Below, one piece after another: positions 7,751-17,049 of a stretch of DNA of 34,591 nucleotides (within the stretch, counting starts at the first letter, position 1; each line of letters opens with the position of its first letter). A program made the position numbers and the translations under genes. Source of the DNA: Tieghemiomyces parasiticus (Eukaryota; Kickxellomycota; Dimargaritomycetes; Dimargaritales; Dimargaritaceae). The notes under the pieces were generated by a model. The model did not search any database, was not told the origin of the DNA, and saw only the letters and a list, made by a program, of their open reading frames with translations. The stretch covers positions 1 through 34,591 of the forward strand of contig JANBPT010000467.1 of assembly GCA_027575765.1 (NCBI GenBank), given 5' to 3'.

Positions 7751-9998
7751 ATGATTGCCAAAGACCTCTCCTATGTATGCATCGCGCCCGAACCAGTGAC
7801 CAGCGTCGACACGTGTAAGCGACCTTCGGAGACTATGCCCAAGCCTTACACCAGGCCCTGCCGCGCCTGGTTTATCTGAATGACCGGTTCGACCGCCACG
7901 GCACTTACCTCTCTAAACCCCTCCCCGCCACCCCTACTATACGCCACGCCAATTGCCGTTCGTAGATGCGGAATTCCGGGCACTCAAGTTACCACACCCA
8001 GTCAATGGTAAATTTTATCACTTCCCCCCGTGTGGGCTAGGGATCTTAAGTTAGAGCTGTATCTCCCCTACGGAGCCTTAACAACACAACATATCTAACT
8101 GTACGAACATGTATTATACCCTTGGTCCTTACCATCGCACAGGCCAGGACCAGCTCTACTACCTGCAAGGGGCTACGTTATGCGAGCTCAAACTGGTTTA
8201 CATGGACCGAGAGCGGTCGTGGCTAGCCGAAAACAGTGTCGTCAGCGGTAGGTGGCCCTCCTGATCACCAACCACTCCGGTCCCCGTATTTTCATCGTGT
8301 CCCACATTACGAGCGGACTACGGTTGCCAGATTATCCGGCAATGTTCCTTAGCTAACAGAAACCCCCAGGCGACGCCGTTACTAACCTTTTTATTTGCCA
8401 GCTACTGTATGTCGATCTTGATTATTGCGTTCTTTATCTCTCCTACCCGCCATTCCTCCAAAACATTGTCCACAGATGGCTCTATCCACATGATGACCCC
8501 CGTGGACCCGCTCTTCATCGTCCTACCGATCCTCGAGGCCAACAGCCAGAATGTACGTGTCAGCGAAATGCCCGTTTACGGCCACAGCTTTTTGATAGCG
8601 GGTAGATCTCTCGTTTGTAAGGCGGATTCATTAACCTATACCCACTACATTTATGACCTTGCTCTACCGGCCCACAGCGCGATGGCTTCGACGGCGTGTT
8701 TATGATGCTTGACGACCTGCTCGATAGTCCCGAATTTCCTGACATGATGTTTATCCGAGAGCTACCAACCATTGTGTCACAGCTCTCGCTGCTCTGCGAC
8801 ATCAAAAGTAGGTAGCTGCTGACGGGGCCTGGTCTAGTCTAAGCACCGCGGGTACGAGTGCGTACTTCCCCCTTTAAGGGGGCAAGAAAGGGATGAGAGC
8901 CTACGCCCTGAACACCAACGTTTAACCCGCATTTGTTCCGAGCTTGTTATCACCCGCGTCAGACATCACCCCGGGTGAGTTTGTGTTTCGATTGAGCGAG
9001 AAAAAAACTCTCGATTGGCTGGAAGCTAAGGTAAGACAGCGTTCTTGCGGGTTGAGCGAGTCCATAGACCCATAGATTTATTGCCGATGGTGTACGCCTA
9101 ACCAACAACCTCGCCCGTTATGCTGACCTTTCTACACCCGATGTCCATACTCCACCTCGACAGGTCGAGTCGACCTTGTCCCGTTTGACGACGGATCCTG
9201 AGTTCCACCATGTACATAAAGACGTGTTCTTTTTAGACGCCGGGAACGACCCGACGGCCACGGGTGAGTGCACGTCCGCGGCAAGCGAGGAACCAGCGAT
9301 AAACTCTGCCAATGTCACACACTACCCTCTCTTATTCGCAGCCCCAAAGCTAATTTAACAATTGCCACCGCTGACTCAACCTGCACTCACCCTCACACTT
9401 TGGCTTTTTATACGACAGACCAGAAGCGGCGCGTTATCGTGGATATGGTCGGCGAGTACCTAAGTAACGAATGGCTTGACCTACTCCTCGGCCGGTTTGA
9501 CGGGTAAGAGGACACCACACGATTCGGGCACTTCAGGCTTTCGAAGGCTACGACTCACTTGGAGGTCCGTAGATCCACCAACTTATCTGTCCTTCAATTG
9601 AACTGCCACTTCTTACAAACAGGTTCAGCGTCCTGGACGGCCGGGACAGCCAGTCGCAGACGCTGTCCCAACACCACGACCGGCCCGAAGACTACGTAAT
9701 GCACGCGGCCCGCCCGTCGGAATCATCGGTATCGGCCAGCCCAGCTAAGGTGAGCTGCGTTTACCTTCGCTTCGACCGTTTCAACCCTCAAGGGCGCCCG
9801 GCACTCTTATTCCCCGTTCTAAAGCAACTCCAACGACGTATAGTTAACCCACTTCGTCGTTGACCGTACCTCCCCCCTCCCTCCCTCCCTCTCCCGTAAT
9901 CTCCTCAGAAAGCCAAGACCACCGCAAATCGCGCCCTAGCCAAGGCTAACATCAAGGGCATGAAGAACATGATGTGTTATTTCGGCAAGAAAACCTAA
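7751..9998 (+). CDS. RNASEH2B: Ribonuclease H2 subunit B
   Basis: Ten exons by hand: 7751-7814, 7966-8007, 8143-8247, 8476-8552, 8678-8807, 8963-9030, 9068-9263, 9419-9503, 9623-9749, 9909-9998. They join into 327 residues (human 312). Subunit B (yeast Rnh202) with subunit C forms the scaffold of RNase H2, which cuts ribonucleotides out of DNA and removes RNA:DNA hybrids in the nucleus. Matches by recall: YYLQGATLCELKL and SWLAENSVVSDGSIHMMTPVDPLFIVLPIL (37-90), then DLLDSPEFPD (109-118), EKKTLDWLEAK (152-162), VGEYLSNEWLDLLL (238-251), and the C-terminal TTANRALAKANIKGMKNMMCYFG-type tail (302-324). That tail has the spacing of the human PIP box, with Met in the Gln place in both. Exon 1 is the least certain. 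Intron 6 would be only 37 bases. The family call is secure; single boundaries may shift. Confidence 0.88.
9960..9983 (+). other. PIP-box-like motif at the RNase H2B C-terminus
   Basis: Residues 316-323 read MKNMMCYF, followed by GKK. The human subunit ends with MKSIDTFFG, a known PCNA-binding motif. Spacing, the Met at the Gln position, the hydrophobic fourth residue and the aromatic pair all correspond. PCNA binding here is inferred. Confidence 0.6.
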
Positions 9999-11497
9999 TC
10001 GCCCTCCATCGCTTTATGTCTATGTGGTTACCCACACTGGGCGAAGCCTCACACCTGTTCCAGAACACGTGCGGTTTTGTCATCATCTCTACGCGTTGGA
10101 GATTAATTCAGGGTAAAGCATGGACAAGAGGGGGGGTGGGGTCCGCCTTTCGCTACAATTCATGTCGCGTGCATGGTGATTTTTAATCACACATGTTGCC
10201 ATTTCCCACATACCCTTTTGCGTAGTTCTACCCGATATGACTGTCAGATAACATGCGACTGCCCTTGAGAACCTGACCGTACGACCCAACCCATGCTTGC
10301 GCTCTGAAGTTATCCGTAAAACCTATCCGCGAAAGCGTCGCCATCGCCCGACCACCCCACATTTAACGTTTTTTTTGCCGTTTCCTCTTGCATAGTGTAA
10401 TATAATGATAGCGATTAAGTGTCCTTGAAAATGAATTAGAAGGCCATGTGTGATGTCCGTTTGTTTTTTTATCATTTGGTATATTCCACCATAGACAGGG
10501 CTTTGTAATAGATATATATATATATCTATCGTCTTTGTCTATAATTTGCTACGACAGTAATATGCGCTTCCGTTCCAGCACGACGGGTAGCAGCGATCGC
10601 CAATACGCTCAACGGAATCGCGACACAAGCTGACGAGGCGCCTTAAACGACATTCTATAATTAGCCGGGCCTATGACAACGTGGGGCATGATCTGCGAAT
10701 CGTCAAAGCCCCTGGTCTGGTTCATCGTCTCAGCGCTCTCGGGTTGGACGAGGGCTAGTTTCAGCTGGACAAGACTCGGACGATAGCGGCCGATCGATAG
10801 CGCGATATGGGCATAATGTACTGTTCCTGATAACCTCGGCAGACAAAGTACAATGGCTGAAAAGCCCGCCAGATAAACGACCTCTGGGTCAGTCTACAGT
10901 GCCGAGTCCTCCCTGGATCGAGGGGCTGCGATAAGGCCAACAAGGCTGTGGAAGACACCGGGCCAGGTAGTACTGTACCCTCGTACAAGACGGCCCCTTG
11001 TGTATAGACAGAAGAGGGCCGTTCATCGTATCAGTAGCCCTCCCCCCCCTCACTGTTTGCGGATGTGTTCCGATTGGTCCAAGGAATCTGCTAGGGCGGG
11101 GCCTCGGGAAAGGCTCTCAGTATAGGTTCTCTAGTAGTAGGTGTATTTTAACCGGAGACACGACGGAAAAATCGGACTATTGAAGGCCCTGCTACAACTG
11201 GTACCCTTACACCTAGCTATTTTTCACACTCAATAAGACCCAAGGCCTACCACAACAAGTCGGCTGACGCGCACTAGCTGTCGAGACGCACACAGCTGGG
11301 GTATCACAACCACGACCACGATGGTCAACGAATGCAGTGAAGTCGCTGTGGCAGCCCAAGGTCCTACAGACCCTTCCTATTGACTGTCGGTTGCGTGGTT
11401 TACAGCCAGCCAATACGGCAACGTGCTAGCCCTACCTTGCTGATTGCGCCATCGCGCTAATTCATTCTCTGCACCCGATGTTACAGTCACTCCGTAT
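9999..11497. other. Gene-poor intergenic region
   Basis: I see no gene. It contains AT-rich stretches just after RNASEH2B (10370-10560) with ATAATG/TAATATAAT sequences that may serve 3' end formation, and a 22-base AT palindrome. Short open frames on both strands lack any family signal or ATG context. Confidence 0.5.
10508..10529. repeat. Perfect 22-base AT palindrome
   Basis: ATAGATAT at the left mirrors ATATCTAT at the right around a (TA)n core, giving a perfect inverted repeat with no spacer. It could extrude as a cruciform. It is probably a diverged TA microsatellite. Confidence 0.85.
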
Positions 11498-11505
11498 TAT
11501 AAAAA
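11498..11505 (+). promoter_or_regulatory. TATA box of 139-residue secreted-protein gene
   Basis: TATAAAAA stands 180 bases before the ATG at 11678, nearly the same spacing as for the genes at 1061 and 13153. Confidence 0.55.
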
Positions 11506-11677
11506 CGAGGCCGCCATAACCATGGCCCCTTAATCAAGCCATCCCAAGCCTTAGACGCTTTCCTACATTGATTTTCCTTGCGGAATACCTGATGATTATC
11601 AGCGCTTTATTTTGGTGTTATTCCAATTACTTGCTCATACTGCAGAACTCACTCACGTACACCCACTTTAAAGAGAC

Positions 11678-12097
11678 ATGCATCCTTCCCTCCTACCGAC
11701 CCCGCTGCGGATCATTTTCCTGGCCTATTTGGTGATGGTCACTGGCGTACCGAGTATCATTGCCCAACCGAGTACTCCTGCCTGGTACGCCATCCAGGAT
11801 TTTGACAGGACGCCGAGAATCTCAAATCTAGTCTCTCACAGTCCTGCTCCTAAGCCGATCGGCGTGGCCGGCCACCTAAATGTCTATAACAAGAACTTTG
11901 AGCAGCATTCCGATTTTAAAGGAGAGCAGTTCCAAGGGACGGTCGATCCCTATATTCTAATTGGTAGTGATGAGAGCGACTTCGGCGGGACCAGTCCCCC
12001 GGGCAGTGCGCCAAGTCAAGGTAATGCAAACGCTCCTCAGGTGAAGTTGTGGCGGCTAATGCCACGCAATGCTCTCCGCACTACTGTCGACGTCTGA
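11678..12097 (+). CDS. Predicted small secreted protein, family unknown
   Basis: A single-exon frame of 139 residues that I do not recognise. Residues about 8-29 form a hydrophobic signal sequence (core IIFLAYLVMVTGV, likely cleavage after SIIA before QPS). The mature part has no cysteine; it has aromatic and polar stretches (WYAIQDFDRTPR, NVYNKNFEQHSDFKG), then a Gly/Ser/Pro segment (104-120) and a short basic C-terminus. Support for a real gene: ATG at the start of the signal sequence, TATA box 180 bases upstream, and two AATAAA signals 151-166 bases after the stop. No splice sites are needed. Codon use could not be tested statistically. It could be a secreted effector or wall-associated protein, or a chance frame; the promoter and 3' signals tip the balance toward a gene. 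Confidence 0.55.
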   Translation: MHPSLLPTPLRIIFLAYLVMVTGVPSIIAQPSTPAWYAIQDFDRTPRISNLVSHSPAPKPIGVAGHLNVYNKNFEQHSDFKGEQFQGTVDPYILIGSDESDFGGTSPPGSAPSQGNANAPQVKLWRLMPRNALRTTVDV

Positions 12098-12247
12098 GGC
12101 TTGATGGACTTTCCTACCGGTTTAGTTAACTCTTGTTGCAGGAGATCGTGCTGCCCTCTACCTGGTGCATAGTCCCTACATTATCCCTATGAGCTCTAGG
12201 GACCGGTGACAACGACATGGGGCCGATGCGCCGGCTCCGACTCTCCA

Positions 12248-12263
12248 AATAAAGTAAAATAAA
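12248..12263 (+). terminator. Double AATAAA polyadenylation signal
   Basis: Two canonical AATAAA hexamers (12248-12253 and 12258-12263) stand 150-165 bases past the stop of the secreted-protein gene at 11678-12097. Confidence 0.55.
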
Positions 12264-12968
12264 ATCGACTCTCAAATGACGTATGCCGGTGGGTAGGTAA
12301 CGCGCTATTGACCCGCTAGTTTCATGTCTCCAATACCTGCCAAGATAAAAAAAAGGTGTGGCAGAGGGAGGGGGGACTAAGCTACCTGACTCAGTCTACT
12401 TTCCCTCTGATAGGACACAGCCGCAAGGACTTGACGCCAGTCTGGGTGAGAGCGAGGTACAATCGTATAGTGGGTATCGCTGTTCCGAACGCCGAAGACA
12501 TCCTGTTGGTCACAACGAACCACCATTGCAAGAGATCCCTCTCTCGAACGAGATAAAGAGGATGGGAGAGGGGTTGACCCGTGGCCAGCCCATTTTCCTT
12601 CTTCGTCTTCGTCTTTCACATTCCCTCTTCGTTTTCTTTTTTGCATATACTACATACCACATTCCAGCATATTCATAAAGTAGAACACAGGTGAACATGG
12701 TGGGCCCAGATGCCTGTGGGATTGGAGACAACGAATTGACAGACACTGCTCCCCCCGGGGGAAAAGTAGCACACCTCAAGCTTGACGTTGACACCACTTG
12801 ATGAATTTGACCGACCGTCAGGCCGTTCTGGCAGGACTGTAAGACTTGGAAGTGGTTACTTTGTGATATGTTTTGCACACGTGGCCTAGTCGCCGTATGA
12901 CAGAGTGAATCTCGTCACTTACGGTACTATCTAATAGCAGTCTACCATATTGTGGTATCTAAGCAGAG
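12264..12968. other. Intergenic spacer between two small secreted-protein genes
   Basis: No gene is supported. A pyrimidine-rich segment at about 12590-12650 interrupts otherwise mixed sequence. Frames here overlap on both strands without any recognisable motif. Confidence 0.45.
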
Positions 12969-12976
12969 TATAAAAA
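12969..12976 (+). promoter_or_regulatory. TATA box of 80-residue secreted-protein gene
   Basis: TATAAAAA followed by GCTGG lies 184 bases before the ATG at 13153. The gene at 1061 has TATAAAAG followed by CTC at 182 bases. Confidence 0.55.
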
Positions 12977-13152
12977 GCTGGCCAAGTCGGCCATTTACTG
13001 GTAGACTTTACATCGCCTAAACGTAGCCCATTCTCTTTTAGAAATAGTTTACATCGTCAATCTGACCCCAACTAGCCAAGCGTTTTGCATCTATCACGTT
13101 CACTTCGACTCCACACCCCCGTCGGCCACTTCCACTACCTACCCCGCTAGCC

Positions 13153-13395
13153 ATGTACATGCCACGGGCCTTTATTCTGATGGTCATCGTATGCACCCTA
13201 TGTGCGTTATTTGAACCAGCCACCGCGGGGAACAGGGAGCAGAGGACTAGGTCGCAGCGTAATCCGCAGACTCCCACTGTCATGGAAAATGTCTTAAATT
13301 CCTCCACTGCCCATGGCGTCATTGATACAGTTGCCAGTGCCGCTGCCCAGGCCGCGACTGACAAAATTTGGAACCCCGCAAGTAGCGATGTGTGA
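13153..13395 (+). CDS. Predicted small secreted protein, 80 residues, family unknown
   Basis: I do not recognise this protein. Residues about 6-25 are a signal peptide (core AFILMVIVCTLCALF, then EPATA before the likely cleavage at residue 25/26). The mature part of about 55 residues starts with a basic Arg/Gln-rich run, has one N-glycosylation sequon (NSS), and ends with an Ala-rich segment (VIDTVASAAAQAATDKIW) that could form an amphipathic helix. Both cysteines lie in the signal peptide, so the mature form has none. A second ATG two codons on (13159) is also possible. A TATA box at the same distance as in two other small secreted-protein genes and an AATAAA 301 bases after the stop support it. 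A chance frame cannot be excluded. Confidence 0.5.
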   Translation: MYMPRAFILMVIVCTLCALFEPATAGNREQRTRSQRNPQTPTVMENVLNSSTAHGVIDTVASAAAQAATDKIWNPASSDV

Positions 13396-13695
13396 TAGGG
13401 AGATACCAGGGGGTTTCCCTCCTTATGACTCAACCCCCTAATATCAGTCCCTGTCCCCAACCGTTGTGCTCCACCGGCCACCAGGTCCTCCATGGCAAGG
13501 ATAGACCAACGCTTTCCCGAGATTATAGAAAAGGGCCGAGTGGATCCCGACCCTTCTTCTCTTCAGTATTTATTCGTTTTATTATTCTACTGTACCTTCT
13601 CTTCACGGCGTCCCGTGCCCTTCCATACCACCCCGTTTTCAAACCCCACAGCTTACAACCTTGTGGCCCTGTCGACCCCCAGTGAACACGTCTTG

Positions 13696-13701
13696 AATAA
13701 A
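13696..13701 (+). terminator. AATAAA polyadenylation signal
   Basis: A canonical hexamer 301 bases past the stop of the 80-residue gene. A second copy lies at 13840-13845. Confidence 0.4.
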
Positions 13702-15800
13702 GCTCCACCGAACAGGGGTGAATAGGGTATATATCGCGCCTTTATTCGCACTGACCCGCCCCTACGTTTGTTTCACCTTTTGCCACACGGAGGCTGGTAG
13801 CTCTTTAGCATTGTATCATTGGTCTAGATCATTGAACGCAATAAAGCCGTGACGTCGATTTCAAAACCGTATACTACATGTTGTGCTTGTAGTTGATAAA
13901 TTTTCACCTTCACTGCCTACCTGTACCGACCAGAAAAGATTGTAGGCGTATCAAACTACGATAGGCTCAGTAACATCGTAACGGGGCGTGTGGTCCGAGG
14001 GTGATGTACAGATGAAGTGAAGACTAAGGAGGGGTCGGTTAGATAGAAGGTCAAGGTGAAAGTGCTTTTTATTGTATACTTTGTAGATAACTACTTGTGG
14101 ACAATTCGTCAGTTTTTAATGCGAGTGTTTGTGGATGATAAGAAACTAGTTTGTGAAGCTGAGCGTCCAGGTTCGGGCTCCTCCTCCATGGTGAGGGGGG
14201 GCGGGCTACAATCGAGTTTGTCTCCGAAGTCTAGAATTTACCGTCTCCCCGGCTATGAAAGTGTAGCCGTGCATAAAGAAAGGTGACGGTCTTGGATCGA
14301 AAGGCCTCGCGGTAAGAACCTGGCCTACAGTAACACCGTAATGGGATCCTAAACAGGAGACTGCGGTATTTAGCTGCCGCACTAATAGGTGGCCAGTTTG
14401 TTAATGCTCTGATTCATAGATGAAGGTTCTAGTATTGAGTAATTGCCATTGATCCCCTCGAAGACGTAGTATGTATCAGTACTATAGTAACCGGGGCGCC
14501 CACAGGAAAACCTAGCCAGGCTTAAGGACGCCGCCTCCCTCCAGGATCTGTCTTCCTGATAGAGGCACCGAAAACTTCCAGCACAGATGGTGCACCTCCT
14601 TTGGTAAAATAGGAAGGCGGCGACCTGGCGACTTCAGAGGTGAACTTGCCTCGATTCCAGACCTTCTTCTTCATCAAGAAGGGCCCAGAGCCGAGCACCT
14701 CAACTACACCCAACCGGTTCCGCATCATCACCCGAATCGCGTCTATTTAAAGACCACTCATCGGCCATCGTTGTGGATTCGTTAAGTGTGGAATAAACCC
14801 CTGTTTCTTTTATTCAAACTCGGCCTGCGCGCCTTGCGGCCCTCCCTAGGTCTTTCCGCTAGTTGCTCCTCCTCCTCGGGCAGCACACCCCGTCACACTA
14901 TGGCTGAGTCCCAGCTTTTTTTAAGTAAGGGTGTTCTGAGGTATTTCCAGGCTATAGCTAAGGGCCGTCTAGGCATCAATGATTGTAATCATTGTGATAC
15001 TCTAATCATAAACTAATCCGACCCCTGCACTACCACCGCATCTTATCCAGGAAGCTGTAATAAGAAAATAGTAATAGAACCCGTGCACAATGCTGGCATG
15101 TACCGCGCTGGCTTCCTCGAGGGCGATTGTGTAGTATTCGCTTAGGTGCGGTACAACCGGAACATCTGTGGGACAAGTTTGGCAGGTTTCTCCCAGTTGT
15201 TTCAACCCAAACGGTTCTAATATAGTTAAGAGACGAGGCGCGCAGTGTTCTCAGGATCAGTTGTGCAGTCAATACTAACGATTTTCTCCCGCCTAGTATA
15301 ATGGTAATCTCTGATAATCATTGAGAGCAATGAGATGCCCGAAATCCACTAGCTGGTCCTGCCAAGGTGGCTGACTTACCCCACAACCATTAGGCGAGTT
15401 GCCTGGGTACCTGGTGGCCTGGTCGGTCCCAATGCCATTAGTAGGTCGTATAAGGGGGGCACCGGCGACCAGCGATAGCTATTCGGGAAGAGGGATGGGG
15501 GCTGGCGCATTGCAAAGAGGCCCCTCCAGAGTGTCCGAGGGGTTGTTGTGAGGCGTTTGCCTAAGGATATGTAGTCAATAATTCCACCATGGAAAACCGC
15601 CGGGTGTGTTCCGCCCTCCCGTGCGCGCGCGTATGGCCGCTCCATATTTTATGCGACTATGGTGCCTGTACTGTGTCTACTCAGGCCAACCACAGATAGT
15701 GCCCTGGGCCGGGCTTTTTAAGGGGTTTCATCGAGCTCTAGATGGACATGGGTTCTCTGTGCATACAGGTACTGCATCCAAGGCCACCACAGTGCCACAG
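13702..15800. other. Gene-poor intergenic region
   Basis: No gene is supported. Short frames (for example 14056-14286 and 14786-15016) start with GTG rather than ATG and show no domain. A short inverted repeat is at 14977-14994. No RNA gene could be folded. Confidence 0.45.
14977..14994. repeat. 8-base inverted repeat with 2-base spacer
   Basis: CAATGATT, GT, AATCATTG. The half-site AATCATTG recurs about 330 bases to the right near 15316. It could be a dimeric regulator site; no target gene is evident nearby. Confidence 0.35.
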
Positions 15801-17049
15801 TGACCGTATGCCGCTCCCAGGCCCCACATCGCCGTTACCAAGGAGTAACATGTGCGAGCAAGAACAGGGAAGACATCTGCTGCCCATCGCCGTCGACCCA
15901 TCCCTCTTTCTCCCCCAACCGTTCCACCGTCCTTCGCGGCTAGTGAATCCCGGCTGGCAGTAGGCCCCCGGCATATGATTTACTCGCCAGCGGTCCTTGC
16001 AGATTCCCCCAACAACTTGGCGTACCTCCCAAAATTTATATCCCCTATCCGCCGCTTGAGCCCGTTATATGCGCAGGACTGGTCACCGTTGCGCCCCAGC
16101 TCGTCCCAGCCTCTTCTATAAACGCTTCAGCCTCCTGCCTTGGAGCTGACTTATCCCTTCTTTCGCCATTCCGTTCGGGGCCCTTCTCGAAGTTACGCTA
16201 CCGTTGCACCTCGTTTCGCAACCAAACGCACCCCCTCGCCCCCTGTACCCTCCCTCATTGCGGCTTCTCGGTTGTTTATACCGGAATCCACTTCGTTGTA
16301 CAACCTAAACAACCCACCTCAACGGCCCTGAGCCCCGTATTCGTCCACAGTTGCACTCGTCAGACTATCTGGCGCGACTGCCCAGCACCGTCCGTCCCTT
16401 CGCCCAAATAGTGCTAACTGCCCTGGGTGCATCTCCCTGGCACACTCTCGGACCCACGTACGCGCTTGGGTTCTTCCATTTCGGACTATTCGCTCACGTT
16501 CCTGGTGGCACATGGGTTCTTCGGGTCTCCGTTGACGTTATTGACCCACGCTGTTTAAATTTTTCTTTATTGTTTCCCGCGCCCGCACGGCGCTTCCCTT
16601 TCTATTCTGACGATACGATCACGCCCCCTCGTTTCTCTTGGCTCACTTTGAGGCTAATACCCACGCCCTGCCCTTGCCAACTCCTTTCCTCCCCAACCTT
16701 TCTCACCCTCCTTCCTCTCGCTCCATATCCCCCGTCGCTAATACCACCGAGCGAGCCGTGCAGCGTTGAACTCTCCCGCCATTCTCCACGCCCTACTCTA
16801 CTGCTCTCACCCACAGGCTGCCCACTGCGTCGACCACTGTTTGCCACCACTCAGTTTTATAACTCTTCCCACTGCTGGTCACCCCACCTGTCGCGCCTTG
16901 CCCATTGTCCCATTTCACGCCTTTGCTCCTTCGATCCCAAACCATTCCCTTTGTTTTTTTTATTTGACACTTCTGCGGATACGTTCCCCTGTAGTTTTGC
17001 TGATTTAATCGTTCGTCCTCGCATCCGACACCGTAGCGTACCGGTCACC
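15801..17049 (+). promoter_or_regulatory. Pyrimidine-rich upstream/leader region of CRM1
   Basis: The + strand is strongly C/T rich, above all at 16550-17000, and contains no TATA box near the start. Such pyrimidine blocks commonly precede highly expressed fungal genes. A long frame without ATG (from 16351) runs through it and is a by-product of this composition. Confidence 0.55.

Noticed and set aside
7819..7965. 48-codon open frame in RNASEH2B intron 1
   Set aside because: It looks protein-like (includes LVYLNDRFDRHGTY) but is out of phase with exon 1, ends in the TAG of the exon 2 acceptor, and has no counterpart in the family.
14056..15016. Small frames with hydrophobic starts (14056-14286, 14786-15016)
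   Set aside because: Both begin with GTG, not ATG, and lack a TATA box at the spacing seen for the other secreted-protein genes.
15294..15347. tRNA-like A box (TAGTATAATGG) followed by a CGAAATCC-like segment
   Set aside because: The T-loop is not TTCGA-type, and no acceptor or T-stem pairing could be made.
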